NCBI GenBank assembly: GCA_030669135.1 | Contig: DAOVEE010000093.1 | Location: forward strand, 1 to 7,105 | DNA length: 7,105 nucleotides | Origin: Candidatus Bathyarchaeota archaeon | GTDB lineage: Archaea > Thermoproteota > Bathyarchaeia > TCS64 | Reading direction: 5' to 3' | Part shown: in pieces, positions 1 through 6,073 of the stretch | Numbering within the stretch: the first letter of the stretch is position 1 | Layout: the number at the start of each line of letters is the position of its first letter | Made by a program: the position numbers and the translations under genes | The notes under the pieces: model-generated | What the model was told of the DNA's origin: nothing | The model's database searches: none | Seen by the model: the letters and a program-made list of their open reading frames with translations, nothing else

Positions 1-474
1 TACGACGCCGAGGTAAAGATCGTGTCCATCGGCGACACAGCCATCATCCCACTACCGGAGCTCTTCGCCGGTCCCAAGATTAACAGCCTCGAGCCCAACG
101 AGCTAGTCACGGAGATAAGGTTCCCAGTCCCTCCAATATCGTCCTCATCTTCCTTCAAACGGATATCCCGCAGGAGGGCGTTCACGCTCTCCGTCGTGAG
201 CGCAGCGGCCTACGTCGAGTTGGATGGCGGCGTATGCACTGAGGCTAGGGTCGCCTTCGGCTCGGTGGCCGAGACCCCTATAAGGGCTCCCGGGGTGGAG
301 GAACTCCTCACCGGTGAAGAGATGAATAATCAAACGATATCTGAGGCCGTCGAGGCCGCGAAGCAGAGCGTCGCCCCGATCACTGATGTGCGAGGAACAG
401 CGGAGTATAGGAGAGACATGTGCGGGGTGCTGCTGAAGAGGGCGCTGAACACGGCGATTGGGAGGTTGAGCTAA
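1..474 (+). CDS. FAD-binding subunit of a molybdenum hydroxylase (CoxM/XdhB-like), C-terminal part only
   Basis: This is the last 157 residues of a medium, FAD-carrying subunit of the xanthine dehydrogenase/CO dehydrogenase family, which passes electrons from the [2Fe-2S] subunit to FAD and an outside acceptor. The frame is open to the window edge, so the flavin-binding N-terminal half (AGGT and TIGGN loops) is missing. An apparent ATG at 22 is internal, because codons 1-21 (YDAEVKI...) read as normal family sequence. What is seen is the end of the FAD domain (GDTAIIPLPELFAGP, then a strand ending TEIRFP) and the C-terminal domain (FKRISRRRAF, VAFGSVAETPIRAP, near the end EYRRDM and LLKRAL). 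A CoxS-like gene follows after one base, fixing the assignment as a subunit of the left-hand enzyme. Family is fairly certain; substrate is unknown. Confidence 0.88.
   Translation, partial: YDAEVKIVSIGDTAIIPLPELFAGPKINSLEPNELVTEIRFPVPPISSSSSFKRISRRRAFTLSVVSAAAYVELDGGVCTEARVAFGSVAETPIRAPGVEELLTGEEMNNQTISEAVEAAKQSVAPITDVRGTAEYRRDMCGVLLKRALNTAIGRLS
461..466 (+). promoter_or_regulatory. Ribosome binding site of the first [2Fe-2S] subunit gene
   Basis: GGAGGT lies nine bases before the ATG at 476, inside the 3' end of the FAD-subunit gene. It is a strong match to the archaeal anti-Shine-Dalgarno sequence and supports translation of the small subunit from an internal site of a polycistronic message. 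Confidence 0.75.
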
Positions 475-475
475 C

Positions 476-943
476 ATGGAGGTCAGTTTCAAGCTGAACG
501 GAGAGCCAGTGACCGTCACGGTCGAGCCATACGTAAGCCTCGTGGACATGCTGAGGGACGAGATGGGTGTCAAGAGCGTCAAAAAGGGCTGCGAGCAGGG
601 CGAGTGCGGCGCCTGCACGCTACTAATAGACGGGGTCCCGGTTACCAGCTGCCTCGTCCTAGCCCCACAGGTTGAAAGTAGACACGTCACCACCATCGAG
701 GGGCTCGAGAAGAACCCGCTGATGATAGACCTCAGAGAAGCGTTCATAGAGAACGGCGCAGTGCAGTGCGGCTTCTGCACCCCCGGGATGCTGATAAGCG
801 CCTACGCCCTGCTGAGGGACAACCCTCACCCGAGCGAGGAAGAGGTGAAGAGGGGCATCGAGGGCAATATATGCAGATGCACTGGCTTCACAAAGATCAT
901 CGAGGCCATCCTCGACGCAGTGGAGCGTATAGCCCCTGAGTGA
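476..943 (+). CDS. [2Fe-2S] iron-sulfur subunit of molybdenum hydroxylase (CoxS-like), left cluster
   Basis: A 155-residue small subunit carrying two [2Fe-2S] clusters that relay electrons from the molybdenum centre to FAD. The N-terminal plant-ferredoxin domain binds one cluster through C39, C44, C47 and C59 (CEQGECGACT, then SC). The C-terminal helical domain binds the second through C98, C101, C133 and C135 (QCGFCTPG and CRCTG). Length and spacing are standard for CoxS/XdhC-small-subunit proteins. The start is supported by GGAGGT nine bases upstream and by one-base spacing from the FAD-subunit stop. The second small subunit in the window (2315-2779) aligns without gaps and has all eight Cys at the same residue numbers, with roughly 45% identity by hand count. 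They are paralogues for two different enzymes rather than a recent duplication. Confidence 0.95.
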   Translation: MEVSFKLNGEPVTVTVEPYVSLVDMLRDEMGVKSVKKGCEQGECGACTLLIDGVPVTSCLVLAPQVESRHVTTIEGLEKNPLMIDLREAFIENGAVQCGFCTPGMLISAYALLRDNPHPSEEEVKRGIEGNICRCTGFTKIIEAILDAVERIAPE

Positions 944-1715
944 CACCGAGATCATAGTCAGGCTCAAGGGAGAGCTGGACGCGGGCCTCCCCGCCGTCCT
1001 CTGCACCCTCGTCTACAAGGAGGGCAGCGGCCCCCGGGACCCGGGGAGCAAGATGCTGGTGACTTCCGACGGCGAGGCGCTGGGGACCATCGGGGGAGGC
1101 GGCATGGAGCGGAGGCTCATTGATGAGGCGCTGGAGGCGCTAAAGGTGGGAGAGCCTAGAAGCCTCCACTTTGCGATGGGCGTCCCTGCCCGTGAGGGCA
1201 TGATATCTGTGAACAGTAAGTGCGGTGGAGAGGTGAAGATATTCATGGACGTATTGAAGCCGGAGCACCGGCTAATCATCATGGGGTCAGGGCTGATAGC
1301 ACAGGCCGTCGCCAGATACAGCATCGATTGTGGGTTAAACGTCACCGTCGTCGACGACGCGGACACGGCCACGGCGGAAAATTTCTCCGGCGTCGAGCTG
1401 GTGAACGACACCTACCCTGAGTCGTTGACCAAGGTCAAGATCAGACCCAGCGACTACGTGGCGATGCTCCATGGGGAGACCGCGTTCGAGCTCGCCGGCC
1501 TAAGGCAAGCGGTCAAGGCGAGGCCCGCGTTCATCGGCCTCCTCGGCAGCAGTAACAAGGCGAAGGAGCACAAGAGACAGCTCAAGGAGGAGGGCTACGA
1601 CCCCGAGACAGTCGACGCCATAAAGGGGCCCATCGGCATCGAGATAGACGCCGAGACTCCTGAGGAGATCGCGGTAAGCATCGTCGCCGAGCTCATCAAG
1701 GTTAAACGAGGCTAG
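936..1715 (+). CDS. XdhC/CoxI-family molybdenum-cofactor maturation protein, non-canonical (probably CTG) start
   Basis: XdhC proteins bind molybdopterin cofactor and help sulfurate and insert it into hydroxylases. The first ATG, at 1053, would give 220 residues but cuts off conserved family sequence. Upstream in the same frame the codons read AVLCTLVYKEGSGPRDPGSK, the XdhC N-terminal motif, back to a TAG at 930. No ATG, GTG or TTG exists between 933 and 1053. CTG at 936 puts 259 residues in frame with a normal-length lead-in and has GGAG ten bases upstream; it overlaps the CoxS gene by eight bases. In that numbering GTIGGG is at 50-55, CGG at 96-98, and a Rossmann domain follows with GSG at 117-119 and VVDD after it. 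The PIGIEI and TPEEIAVSI ending is typical. Function is well supported by family; the exact start is inferred, and a sequence error or a frameshifted fusion to CoxS is the alternative. Confidence 0.85.
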   Translation: MSDTEIIVRLKGELDAGLPAVLCTLVYKEGSGPRDPGSKMLVTSDGEALGTIGGGGMERRLIDEALEALKVGEPRSLHFAMGVPAREGMISVNSKCGGEVKIFMDVLKPEHRLIIMGSGLIAQAVARYSIDCGLNVTVVDDADTATAENFSGVELVNDTYPESLTKVKIRPSDYVAMLHGETAFELAGLRQAVKARPAFIGLLGSSNKAKEHKRQLKEEGYDPETVDAIKGPIGIEIDAETPEEIAVSIVAELIKVKRG

Positions 1716-2305
1716 CCCCGGGTCTCCTCCCAGAGCCTCTTAACCCTCTCGTAGTCTTCTGGCGTGTCCAGGTCAGTCACGGTCCAGACGTCTCCCTCGA
1801 CGTACCTGTGCTCCGTTTCGTGGCGGTTCACGACGTCCCTCATGGTCTCCTCCTCCCCGAGCTCTAGGAACTCGTCGAAGAGGGACTTCCTGAACAGGAC
1901 GGGATGCCCTCTCCTACCTTCGTGCACGGGGCTTACTATGAGCGCCTCCGGGTCGTTCATGAGTACGCCTTTCATCTCCTCAAGGAGTCTATGGCTGAAC
2001 CCGAAGGTGTCGCTGAGCACCATAAAGACCGCCTCCACGTCCGGGTCCATGGTCCTGAGCCCCGCCCGGAAGCTCGTGGTCATCCCCTCATCGTAATCCG
2101 GGTTGTAAACCGTCTTCGCTCCGAATGCCTCTACGAATCCCTTTACATCATCCGGCCTGTGCCCTAGTACTACTATAGTCTCGAAAGGTTTCAGTGAGAA
2201 AAGGATGTGCTCGATTACCCTCCGATCACCGACCTTGAGCAGGAGCTTGTTGGCTCCCATGCGGCTGGACCTCCCCGCAGCGAGGACTACGGCGGCCAAC
2301 CTCAA
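1712..2305 (-). CDS. MocA-like molybdenum cofactor cytidylyltransferase (NTP transferase family)
   Basis: A 197-residue nucleotidyltransferase of the MobA/MocA type. MocA joins CMP to molybdopterin to make the dinucleotide cofactor used by CoxL/XdhA-like hydroxylases. Visible motifs are the nucleotide-binding loop LAAGRSSRMGANK (8-20), with the LAAG form usual for MocA rather than MobA's LAGG; EGMTTSFRAGL (73-83); RRGHPVLF in the acceptor region; and DLDTPEDY near the end. The metal-binding acidic motif reads S-D99-T-F where MocA proteins usually have D-Q/M-P. The start codon is TTG at 2305-2303, supported by AGGTG six bases upstream, which overlaps the TAG of the preceding small-subunit gene. 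The gene closes the minus-strand operon, nine bases after that stop. Its own stop shares CTAG with the convergent xdhC. MobA or another sugar/cofactor nucleotidyltransferase is possible but less likely here. Confidence 0.85.
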   Translation of the reverse strand: MRLAAVVLAAGRSSRMGANKLLLKVGDRRVIEHILFSLKPFETIVVLGHRPDDVKGFVEAFGAKTVYNPDYDEGMTTSFRAGLRTMDPDVEAVFMVLSDTFGFSHRLLEEMKGVLMNDPEALIVSPVHEGRRGHPVLFRKSLFDEFLELGEEETMRDVVNRHETEHRYVEGDVWTVTDLDTPEDYERVKRLWEETRG

Positions 2306-2311
2306 GGGTTA

Positions 2312-2316
2312 CACCT
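2312..2316 (-). promoter_or_regulatory. Ribosome binding site that fixes the TTG start of the mocA-like gene
   Basis: On the minus strand AGGTG precedes the TTG at 2305 by six bases. No ATG lies nearby in frame that keeps the LAAG loop intact, so this site and the motif together decide the start. The site overlaps the stop codon of the upstream [2Fe-2S] gene, which suggests translational coupling. Confidence 0.6.
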
Positions 2317-2779
2317 AGCTTCTCAGCTTCTTGGCAGCGGATTGAACTGCCTTGATTATGTTGACGTAGCCCGTGCAACGGCAGTAGTTTCCCTTCAGGT
2401 ACTCCCTTATCTCCGCCTCGGAGGGATCAGGGTTCTCCTTCAGGAGGGCCTTCGTCGTCATGATGAAGCCAGGGGTACAGAAGCCACACTGGATGGCCCC
2501 CTCCTCGATGTAGGCCTCCTGTATCGGGTCGAGCTTGTCCCCGTCGGCGACCCCCTCGATGGTCTCCACGCATTTACCGTCGGCGTCCACGGCTAGAACC
2601 ATGCAGGAGAGCACTGCCTCGCCGTCTAGGAGGACGGTGCATGCCCCGCACTCACCTATGCCGCAGCCGTACTTGGTGCCAGTCAGGTAGAGCTCGTCCC
2701 TCACGAGGTTGAGTAGCAGCTTGTTGGGCTCGACGTCGAACCGCCTCTTGCGTCCGTTTACGGTTATCTCTATCTCCAT
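2315..2779 (-). CDS. [2Fe-2S] iron-sulfur subunit of molybdenum hydroxylase (CoxS-like), right cluster
   Basis: A 154-residue small subunit for the complete right-hand enzyme, carrying two [2Fe-2S] clusters between the molybdenum site and FAD. The ferredoxin-like domain has C39, C44, C47 and C59 (CGIGECGACT, SC), and the helical domain has C98, C101, C133 and C135 (QCGFCTPG, CRCTG). The ATG at 2779 has GGAGGT seven bases upstream (plus-strand 2787-2792), overlapping the stop of the FAD-subunit gene; only five bases separate the two genes. The extra Cys at 70 is absent from the left-cluster paralogue and is not a known cluster ligand. Family assignment is firm; partner assignment rests on gene order. 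Confidence 0.95.
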   Translation of the reverse strand: MEIEITVNGRKRRFDVEPNKLLLNLVRDELYLTGTKYGCGIGECGACTVLLDGEAVLSCMVLAVDADGKCVETIEGVADGDKLDPIQEAYIEEGAIQCGFCTPGFIMTTKALLKENPDPSEAEIREYLKGNYCRCTGYVNIIKAVQSAAKKLRS

Positions 2780-2784
2780 CGCAT

Positions 2785-3681
2785 CTACCTCCTCGCAGCC
2801 TCCACGGCTCTAGTCACGGCATCCCTCGCCAGCGCCTTGGACGTCCTCTGCCTGTACTCGGGTGGAGCCCTTCTCCAGCGCTCCCTAGGCTCGACGCAGG
2901 TAGCTATTAACTCCACTGCCTCATCCATCGCCTCGGCTGACGGCTCCCTGCCCCTCAGGATCTCCTCGGCCAGGACACCCCTGATGGGCGCCGGACTGCA
3001 TGCCCCGAGGGCGATGCTGCAGTGGTCTATCTTTCCGTCCTTCAGGGAGACGACGGCGGCGACGTTCACCGTGGCGATGTCCAGGGTCGTCCAGCCTATC
3101 TTCTCGAAGGCGGAGCCCGCCCCCTCCGGGAGGTGGGGCACGGTGAACCCGGTGACCAGCTCGCCCTGCTCAAGCCTTACCTCACCTCTTCCGTGGAAGA
3201 ACTCGACGATGGGGTAATTCTTCTCCCCGCTCTTGCTGTAGACGTGGACCTTGGCATCCACGGCCATCAGGGGTGTCGCCATGTCGGCGCTGGGGCTAGC
3301 GTTGCAGATGTTGCCGCCGATGGTCCCCAGGTTCCTGATCTGGATCGAGCCCACGCTCCTCGCGGCCTCGCTCAGGAGGGGGAGCTTCTCATTGATCAGG
3401 GGTGAGAGCTCGATGGCCCGCAGTTTCGCTAGGGCACCAATGTGGATTCCCTCGGGGATCTCCTTGATGCAGGCGAGTTCGGGTATCCCCTTTATGTTGA
3501 CTATGTGCTTGGGCTCGACCCTCCTCTGCTTCATGTGGGGGAGAAGGTCGGTGCCTCCGGCGAGTACGTGTGCGTCCTCCCCGTACTTCTCCAAGAGCTC
3601 CACAGTCTCGTCGAGGCTCTTAGGGGCGTGGTACTCGAACTCGATGGGCAGTATGTGGGTGTTTACCTTGTTGACGTACAT
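2785..3681 (-). CDS. FAD-binding subunit of molybdenum hydroxylase (CoxM-like), right cluster
   Basis: A complete 298-residue medium subunit that binds FAD and passes electrons from the iron-sulfur subunit to an acceptor. Near the N-terminus is EYHAPKSLDETVELL, then the two flavin-binding loops: AGGTDLL from 41 and TIGGNICNASPSAD from 120. The C-terminal domain follows (FEKIGWTTLDIATVNVAA, ALGACSPAPIR) and ends with EYRQRTSKALARDAV. Length is usual for the family (about 280-300). I see no cysteine-rich insertion of the kind that carries the extra [4Fe-4S] cluster in 4-hydroxybenzoyl-CoA reductase. The ATG at 3681 has GGAGGG seven bases upstream inside the end of the large-subunit gene, three bases after whose stop it begins. 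The short lead MYVNKVNTH before the family core is slightly long, so a later start cannot be excluded, but the ribosome binding site favours this one. Confidence 0.95.
   Translation of the reverse strand: MYVNKVNTHILPIEFEYHAPKSLDETVELLEKYGEDAHVLAGGTDLLPHMKQRRVEPKHIVNIKGIPELACIKEIPEGIHIGALAKLRAIELSPLINEKLPLLSEAARSVGSIQIRNLGTIGGNICNASPSADMATPLMAVDAKVHVYSKSGEKNYPIVEFFHGRGEVRLEQGELVTGFTVPHLPEGAGSAFEKIGWTTLDIATVNVAAVVSLKDGKIDHCSIALGACSPAPIRGVLAEEILRGREPSAEAMDEAVELIATCVEPRERWRRAPPEYRQRTSKALARDAVTRAVEAARR
2787..2792 (-). promoter_or_regulatory. Ribosome binding site of the right-cluster [2Fe-2S] gene
   Basis: GGAGGT on the minus strand, seven bases before the ATG at 2779 and overlapping the TAG stop (2785-2787) of the FAD-subunit gene. 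It selects this ATG over another ATG at 2784, which lies out of frame. Confidence 0.7.
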
Positions 3682-3684
3682 CCT

Positions 3685-6030
3685 CTAACCCTCCTTCTCC
3701 TTTAACGCCTCAAGTATCCTTATGGGCGTAATGGGGAGCTGGAAGAACCTGACCCCCAAGGCGCTCTGGATGGCGTTCGCGATGGCTCCGGCGACCGGGT
3801 TGAGGGCACCCTCGCCGAGGCCCTTGGCCCCGAAGGGACCCGTGGGCTCATACGTGTCGGCGAAGAACACCGTCAGGTCCTCCAAGTCTAGGAGGTCGCA
3901 TGTCGTCGGGACCTTGTAGTTGGCGACCGAGCCCCCGTTCATGAGGTCCCCGCTCTCGGGGTCATAGGGCGTGTCCTCGAGCACGGTCATGCCCCAGCCC
4001 TGGGCGAAGCCCCCATGCACTTGGCCGGCGGCCAGCTTCGGGTTTATCACCGTGCCTATGTCGGCTCCGGCGACGACCCTGAGGAGCTTCACCTTTCCCG
4101 TCCAGGTGTCCACCTCGACATCGACGAAGTAGCCTGTGAAGTGGGGCGGGCAGCTGGGCTGCCTGTAGCTCTCCACGGAGGCCGCTGTGCCCCAGTTCTT
4201 TTGTCGGGCGGTCTCGGCTACGTCCCTGTAGGTGACCTCCCTGCCCTCGATGCCCTCAGCGTAGACGACTGCCTGCCCCCTCGCCTCGTCGTACCTTATC
4301 CTGACCGCGTGGGGGTAAGCGTCGAGGATCCTGCCAGCGAACTCCCTTATCTGCTCCTTAACCTTGCCAGCCACCTTGAGGGCTGCCCCTCCGCCGCTGT
4401 AGACCCCCCTGGAGGCGTGGGTGCAGACGTCGTAGACGGTGGTGCCCGTGTCCGCACGGATGATGTTCACCTTGTCCACGGGGACGCAGAGCTCCTCGGC
4501 TATGATCTTGGCGTGGGCGTCCTGAGTCCCGCAGCCGTGGTCCATGAGCGCGGAGACGTAGTCGAAGGTTCCGTCCTCGTTCATCTTGAGCATGGCACCG
4601 CCGAAGTCGATGATGCTGCTGGGCACCGGCGCCCCGGCGCTGCTGGTGTGGAAGCCTCTTCCGACTCCCCAACCCTTCCTGTACCTGCCTGTCTGCTCCT
4701 CTGGCTTTAGCCTGTTGTACCAGTCCACCATCTCGGCACCTTTGGTGAGGATCTCCTCGACGCCACAGCTTCGGATGATGGACTTCACTGTGGGTCCCTG
4801 ACCCCAGAAGAGCTCTCCTTCGCCGATGAAGTTCTTCAGTCTAAAGTCGAGGGGGTCAACACCGATCATACCAGCAAGCTCGTCCATCATGGTCTCCACG
4901 ACCCAGGTCGTCTGGGGGTTACCGTAGCCCCTGAAGGCGCAGCAGGGCACCTTGTTGGTGTACACGGCTTTACCGACGTACTCTTTATACGGAAGCCTAT
5001 AGAGGCTCACCCACCAGCCGACGACACACCCCAGCAGGGGGTAGGCCTGTATCTGGTGAGCGCCGATGTCCAAGTAAGCCTCCATCTGGCCTCCTGCCAA
5101 GGTGCCGTCCTTGAAGGCTCCCAGTTTTAACTTGAAAATGATCTGATACGCGCAGTGGTCCCTGATATCCTCCTCCCTAGTGTAGCAGAGCTTGACGGGG
5201 CGCCGGCTCTTAAGCGCTAGACCCACGGCGACGGTTACCGGGGGGTTGACGTGGATGCTGGAGCCGAAGCTCCCGCCTAAGGCGACCTTGTAGACCCGTA
5301 TCTTGCCCATGGGTATGCCGTAGATATCGTGGATGAGAAGCCTAGTGTTGTGTATCGTCTGGGTTGTGCTCCAGATGCTCACCCCGCCGTCGGGCTCGGG
5401 CCTCACAAGCACCGACTTGGTCTCAAGCTGGTTGTGATACCGGCGGTTTGTGCGGTATGTCCTCTCGATGACGTAGTCAGCGGCCTCAAGGCTTGCAGGG
5501 TCTCCCTCGGTGATCTCAAGCTGGCAGCCGATGTTGTTCTTCACGTCGATGAGGTCGTCCTCCAGATAGATCTGCTCGTGGATCAGGTCGGCACCCAGCT
5601 TCATCGAGTCAAAGGCGTCAAAGGATGCACCAAGGACCTCGTAGTCGACCTCGATGGACTCCAGGGCCCTCTGGGCCTCCTCCTCGGACTCCGCGGCGAC
5701 AGCGCCGATCGGCTCCCCGACGTAGTGCCCCTTCTCCGCTAGGACCTTCCAGTCCTTGTACGTGGACGAGGGGACGCTTACAAGCCTGGGGCAGTACTTG
5801 ATGTCAGGTATCTCGCCCGGGGTGAGTGTAACGGCTCCCATCGCCTCGGCCTTGGACACGTCCATGGACTTGACCTTCGCGTGAGCGTAGGGGCTCTTCA
5901 GTATCCGACCGTACAACATGTTGGGGAAGGCCATGTCGGAGGCGAATATCTCCCGCCCAGTGACCTTCGCTACCCCGTCTTGCCTCGGGGTGTCCTTCCC
6001 CAAGACCTTGAACGCAGGTTTACTTGACAT
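3685..6030 (-). CDS. Molybdopterin-binding large subunit of a molybdenum hydroxylase (XdhA/CoxL-like)
   Basis: A 781-residue catalytic subunit holding the molybdenum cofactor; family members hydroxylate or oxidise aldehydes, N-heterocycles, purines or aromatic CoA esters, or oxidise CO. An N-terminal a/b hammerhead domain spans about 17-135 (PRQDGVAKVTG, VGEPIGAVAAESEEEA). Two cofactor-binding domains follow: Q224 in STTQTIHNTR, GGSFGSS at 252-258, AFRGYGNPQ at 365-373, DHGCGTQDAH from 498, and GAKGLGE at 734-740, where E740 matches the catalytic Glu (E1261 of bovine xanthine dehydrogenase). The AYRCSFR loop of form I CO dehydrogenase is absent. Where xanthine dehydrogenase has GGGFGGKE, this protein has GGSFGSSI, so the purine-contacting Glu is Ile259. 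Substrate is therefore unknown. No ribosome binding site precedes the ATG, but a TATA-like box sits 25-32 bases upstream. It is the first structural gene of the right-hand operon. Confidence 0.95.
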   Translation of the reverse strand: MSSKPAFKVLGKDTPRQDGVAKVTGREIFASDMAFPNMLYGRILKSPYAHAKVKSMDVSKAEAMGAVTLTPGEIPDIKYCPRLVSVPSSTYKDWKVLAEKGHYVGEPIGAVAAESEEEAQRALESIEVDYEVLGASFDAFDSMKLGADLIHEQIYLEDDLIDVKNNIGCQLEITEGDPASLEAADYVIERTYRTNRRYHNQLETKSVLVRPEPDGGVSIWSTTQTIHNTRLLIHDIYGIPMGKIRVYKVALGGSFGSSIHVNPPVTVAVGLALKSRRPVKLCYTREEDIRDHCAYQIIFKLKLGAFKDGTLAGGQMEAYLDIGAHQIQAYPLLGCVVGWWVSLYRLPYKEYVGKAVYTNKVPCCAFRGYGNPQTTWVVETMMDELAGMIGVDPLDFRLKNFIGEGELFWGQGPTVKSIIRSCGVEEILTKGAEMVDWYNRLKPEEQTGRYRKGWGVGRGFHTSSAGAPVPSSIIDFGGAMLKMNEDGTFDYVSALMDHGCGTQDAHAKIIAEELCVPVDKVNIIRADTGTTVYDVCTHASRGVYSGGGAALKVAGKVKEQIREFAGRILDAYPHAVRIRYDEARGQAVVYAEGIEGREVTYRDVAETARQKNWGTAASVESYRQPSCPPHFTGYFVDVEVDTWTGKVKLLRVVAGADIGTVINPKLAAGQVHGGFAQGWGMTVLEDTPYDPESGDLMNGGSVANYKVPTTCDLLDLEDLTVFFADTYEPTGPFGAKGLGEGALNPVAGAIANAIQSALGVRFFQLPITPIRILEALKEKEG
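3689..3694 (-). promoter_or_regulatory. Ribosome binding site of the right-cluster FAD-subunit gene
   Basis: GGAGGG on the minus strand, seven bases before the ATG at 3681 and within the last codons of the large-subunit gene. It supports polycistronic expression and the chosen start of the FAD subunit. Confidence 0.65.
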
Positions 6031-6054
6031 TGGTGAATAGAGGGTGGGCGACGG

Positions 6055-6062
6055 GTTAAAAG
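6055..6062 (-). promoter_or_regulatory. TATA-like box for the hydroxylase operon
   Basis: CTTTTAAC on the minus strand, 25-32 bases upstream of the A of the large-subunit ATG and in the 43-base gap after the nikR-like gene. This is the distance expected for an archaeal TATA box serving a leaderless transcript, and the start codon has no Shine-Dalgarno sequence. It would let the hydroxylase operon be transcribed apart from the nikR-like gene, though read-through from that gene is also possible. Confidence 0.45.
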
Positions 6063-6073
6063 AATAGTCCCGG

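Noticed and set aside
145..780. A 211-codon minus-strand open frame
   Set aside because: It lies opposite the FAD and [2Fe-2S] subunit genes, whose plus-strand protein motifs are clear. Its translation is low-complexity and resembles no family; GC-rich sequence often leaves the antisense frame open.
1053..1715. xdhC starting at the ATG at 1053
   Set aside because: This start would remove the conserved GSGPRDPGSK segment that is encoded in frame just upstream, so the gene must begin earlier despite lacking a standard start codon.
1700..1730. Bidirectional terminator between the convergent genes
   Set aside because: There is no intergenic space; GCTAGC is palindromic but too short for a terminator hairpin and no T-run follows.
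2785..3681. 4-hydroxybenzoyl-CoA reductase type FAD subunit with an extra [4Fe-4S] cluster
   Set aside because: No cysteine-rich insertion of about 40 residues is present and the length is that of an ordinary CoxM-like subunit.
4015..4710. A 231-codon plus-strand open frame
   Set aside because: It is antisense to the middle of the large molybdenum subunit, which has conserved motifs through this region. The translation is compositionally skewed with no recognisable motif and no credible ribosome binding site.
3685..6030. Form I (true) CO dehydrogenase large subunit
   Set aside because: The AYRCSFR loop with the copper-ligating Cys is absent; the loop here is AFRGYGNPQ.
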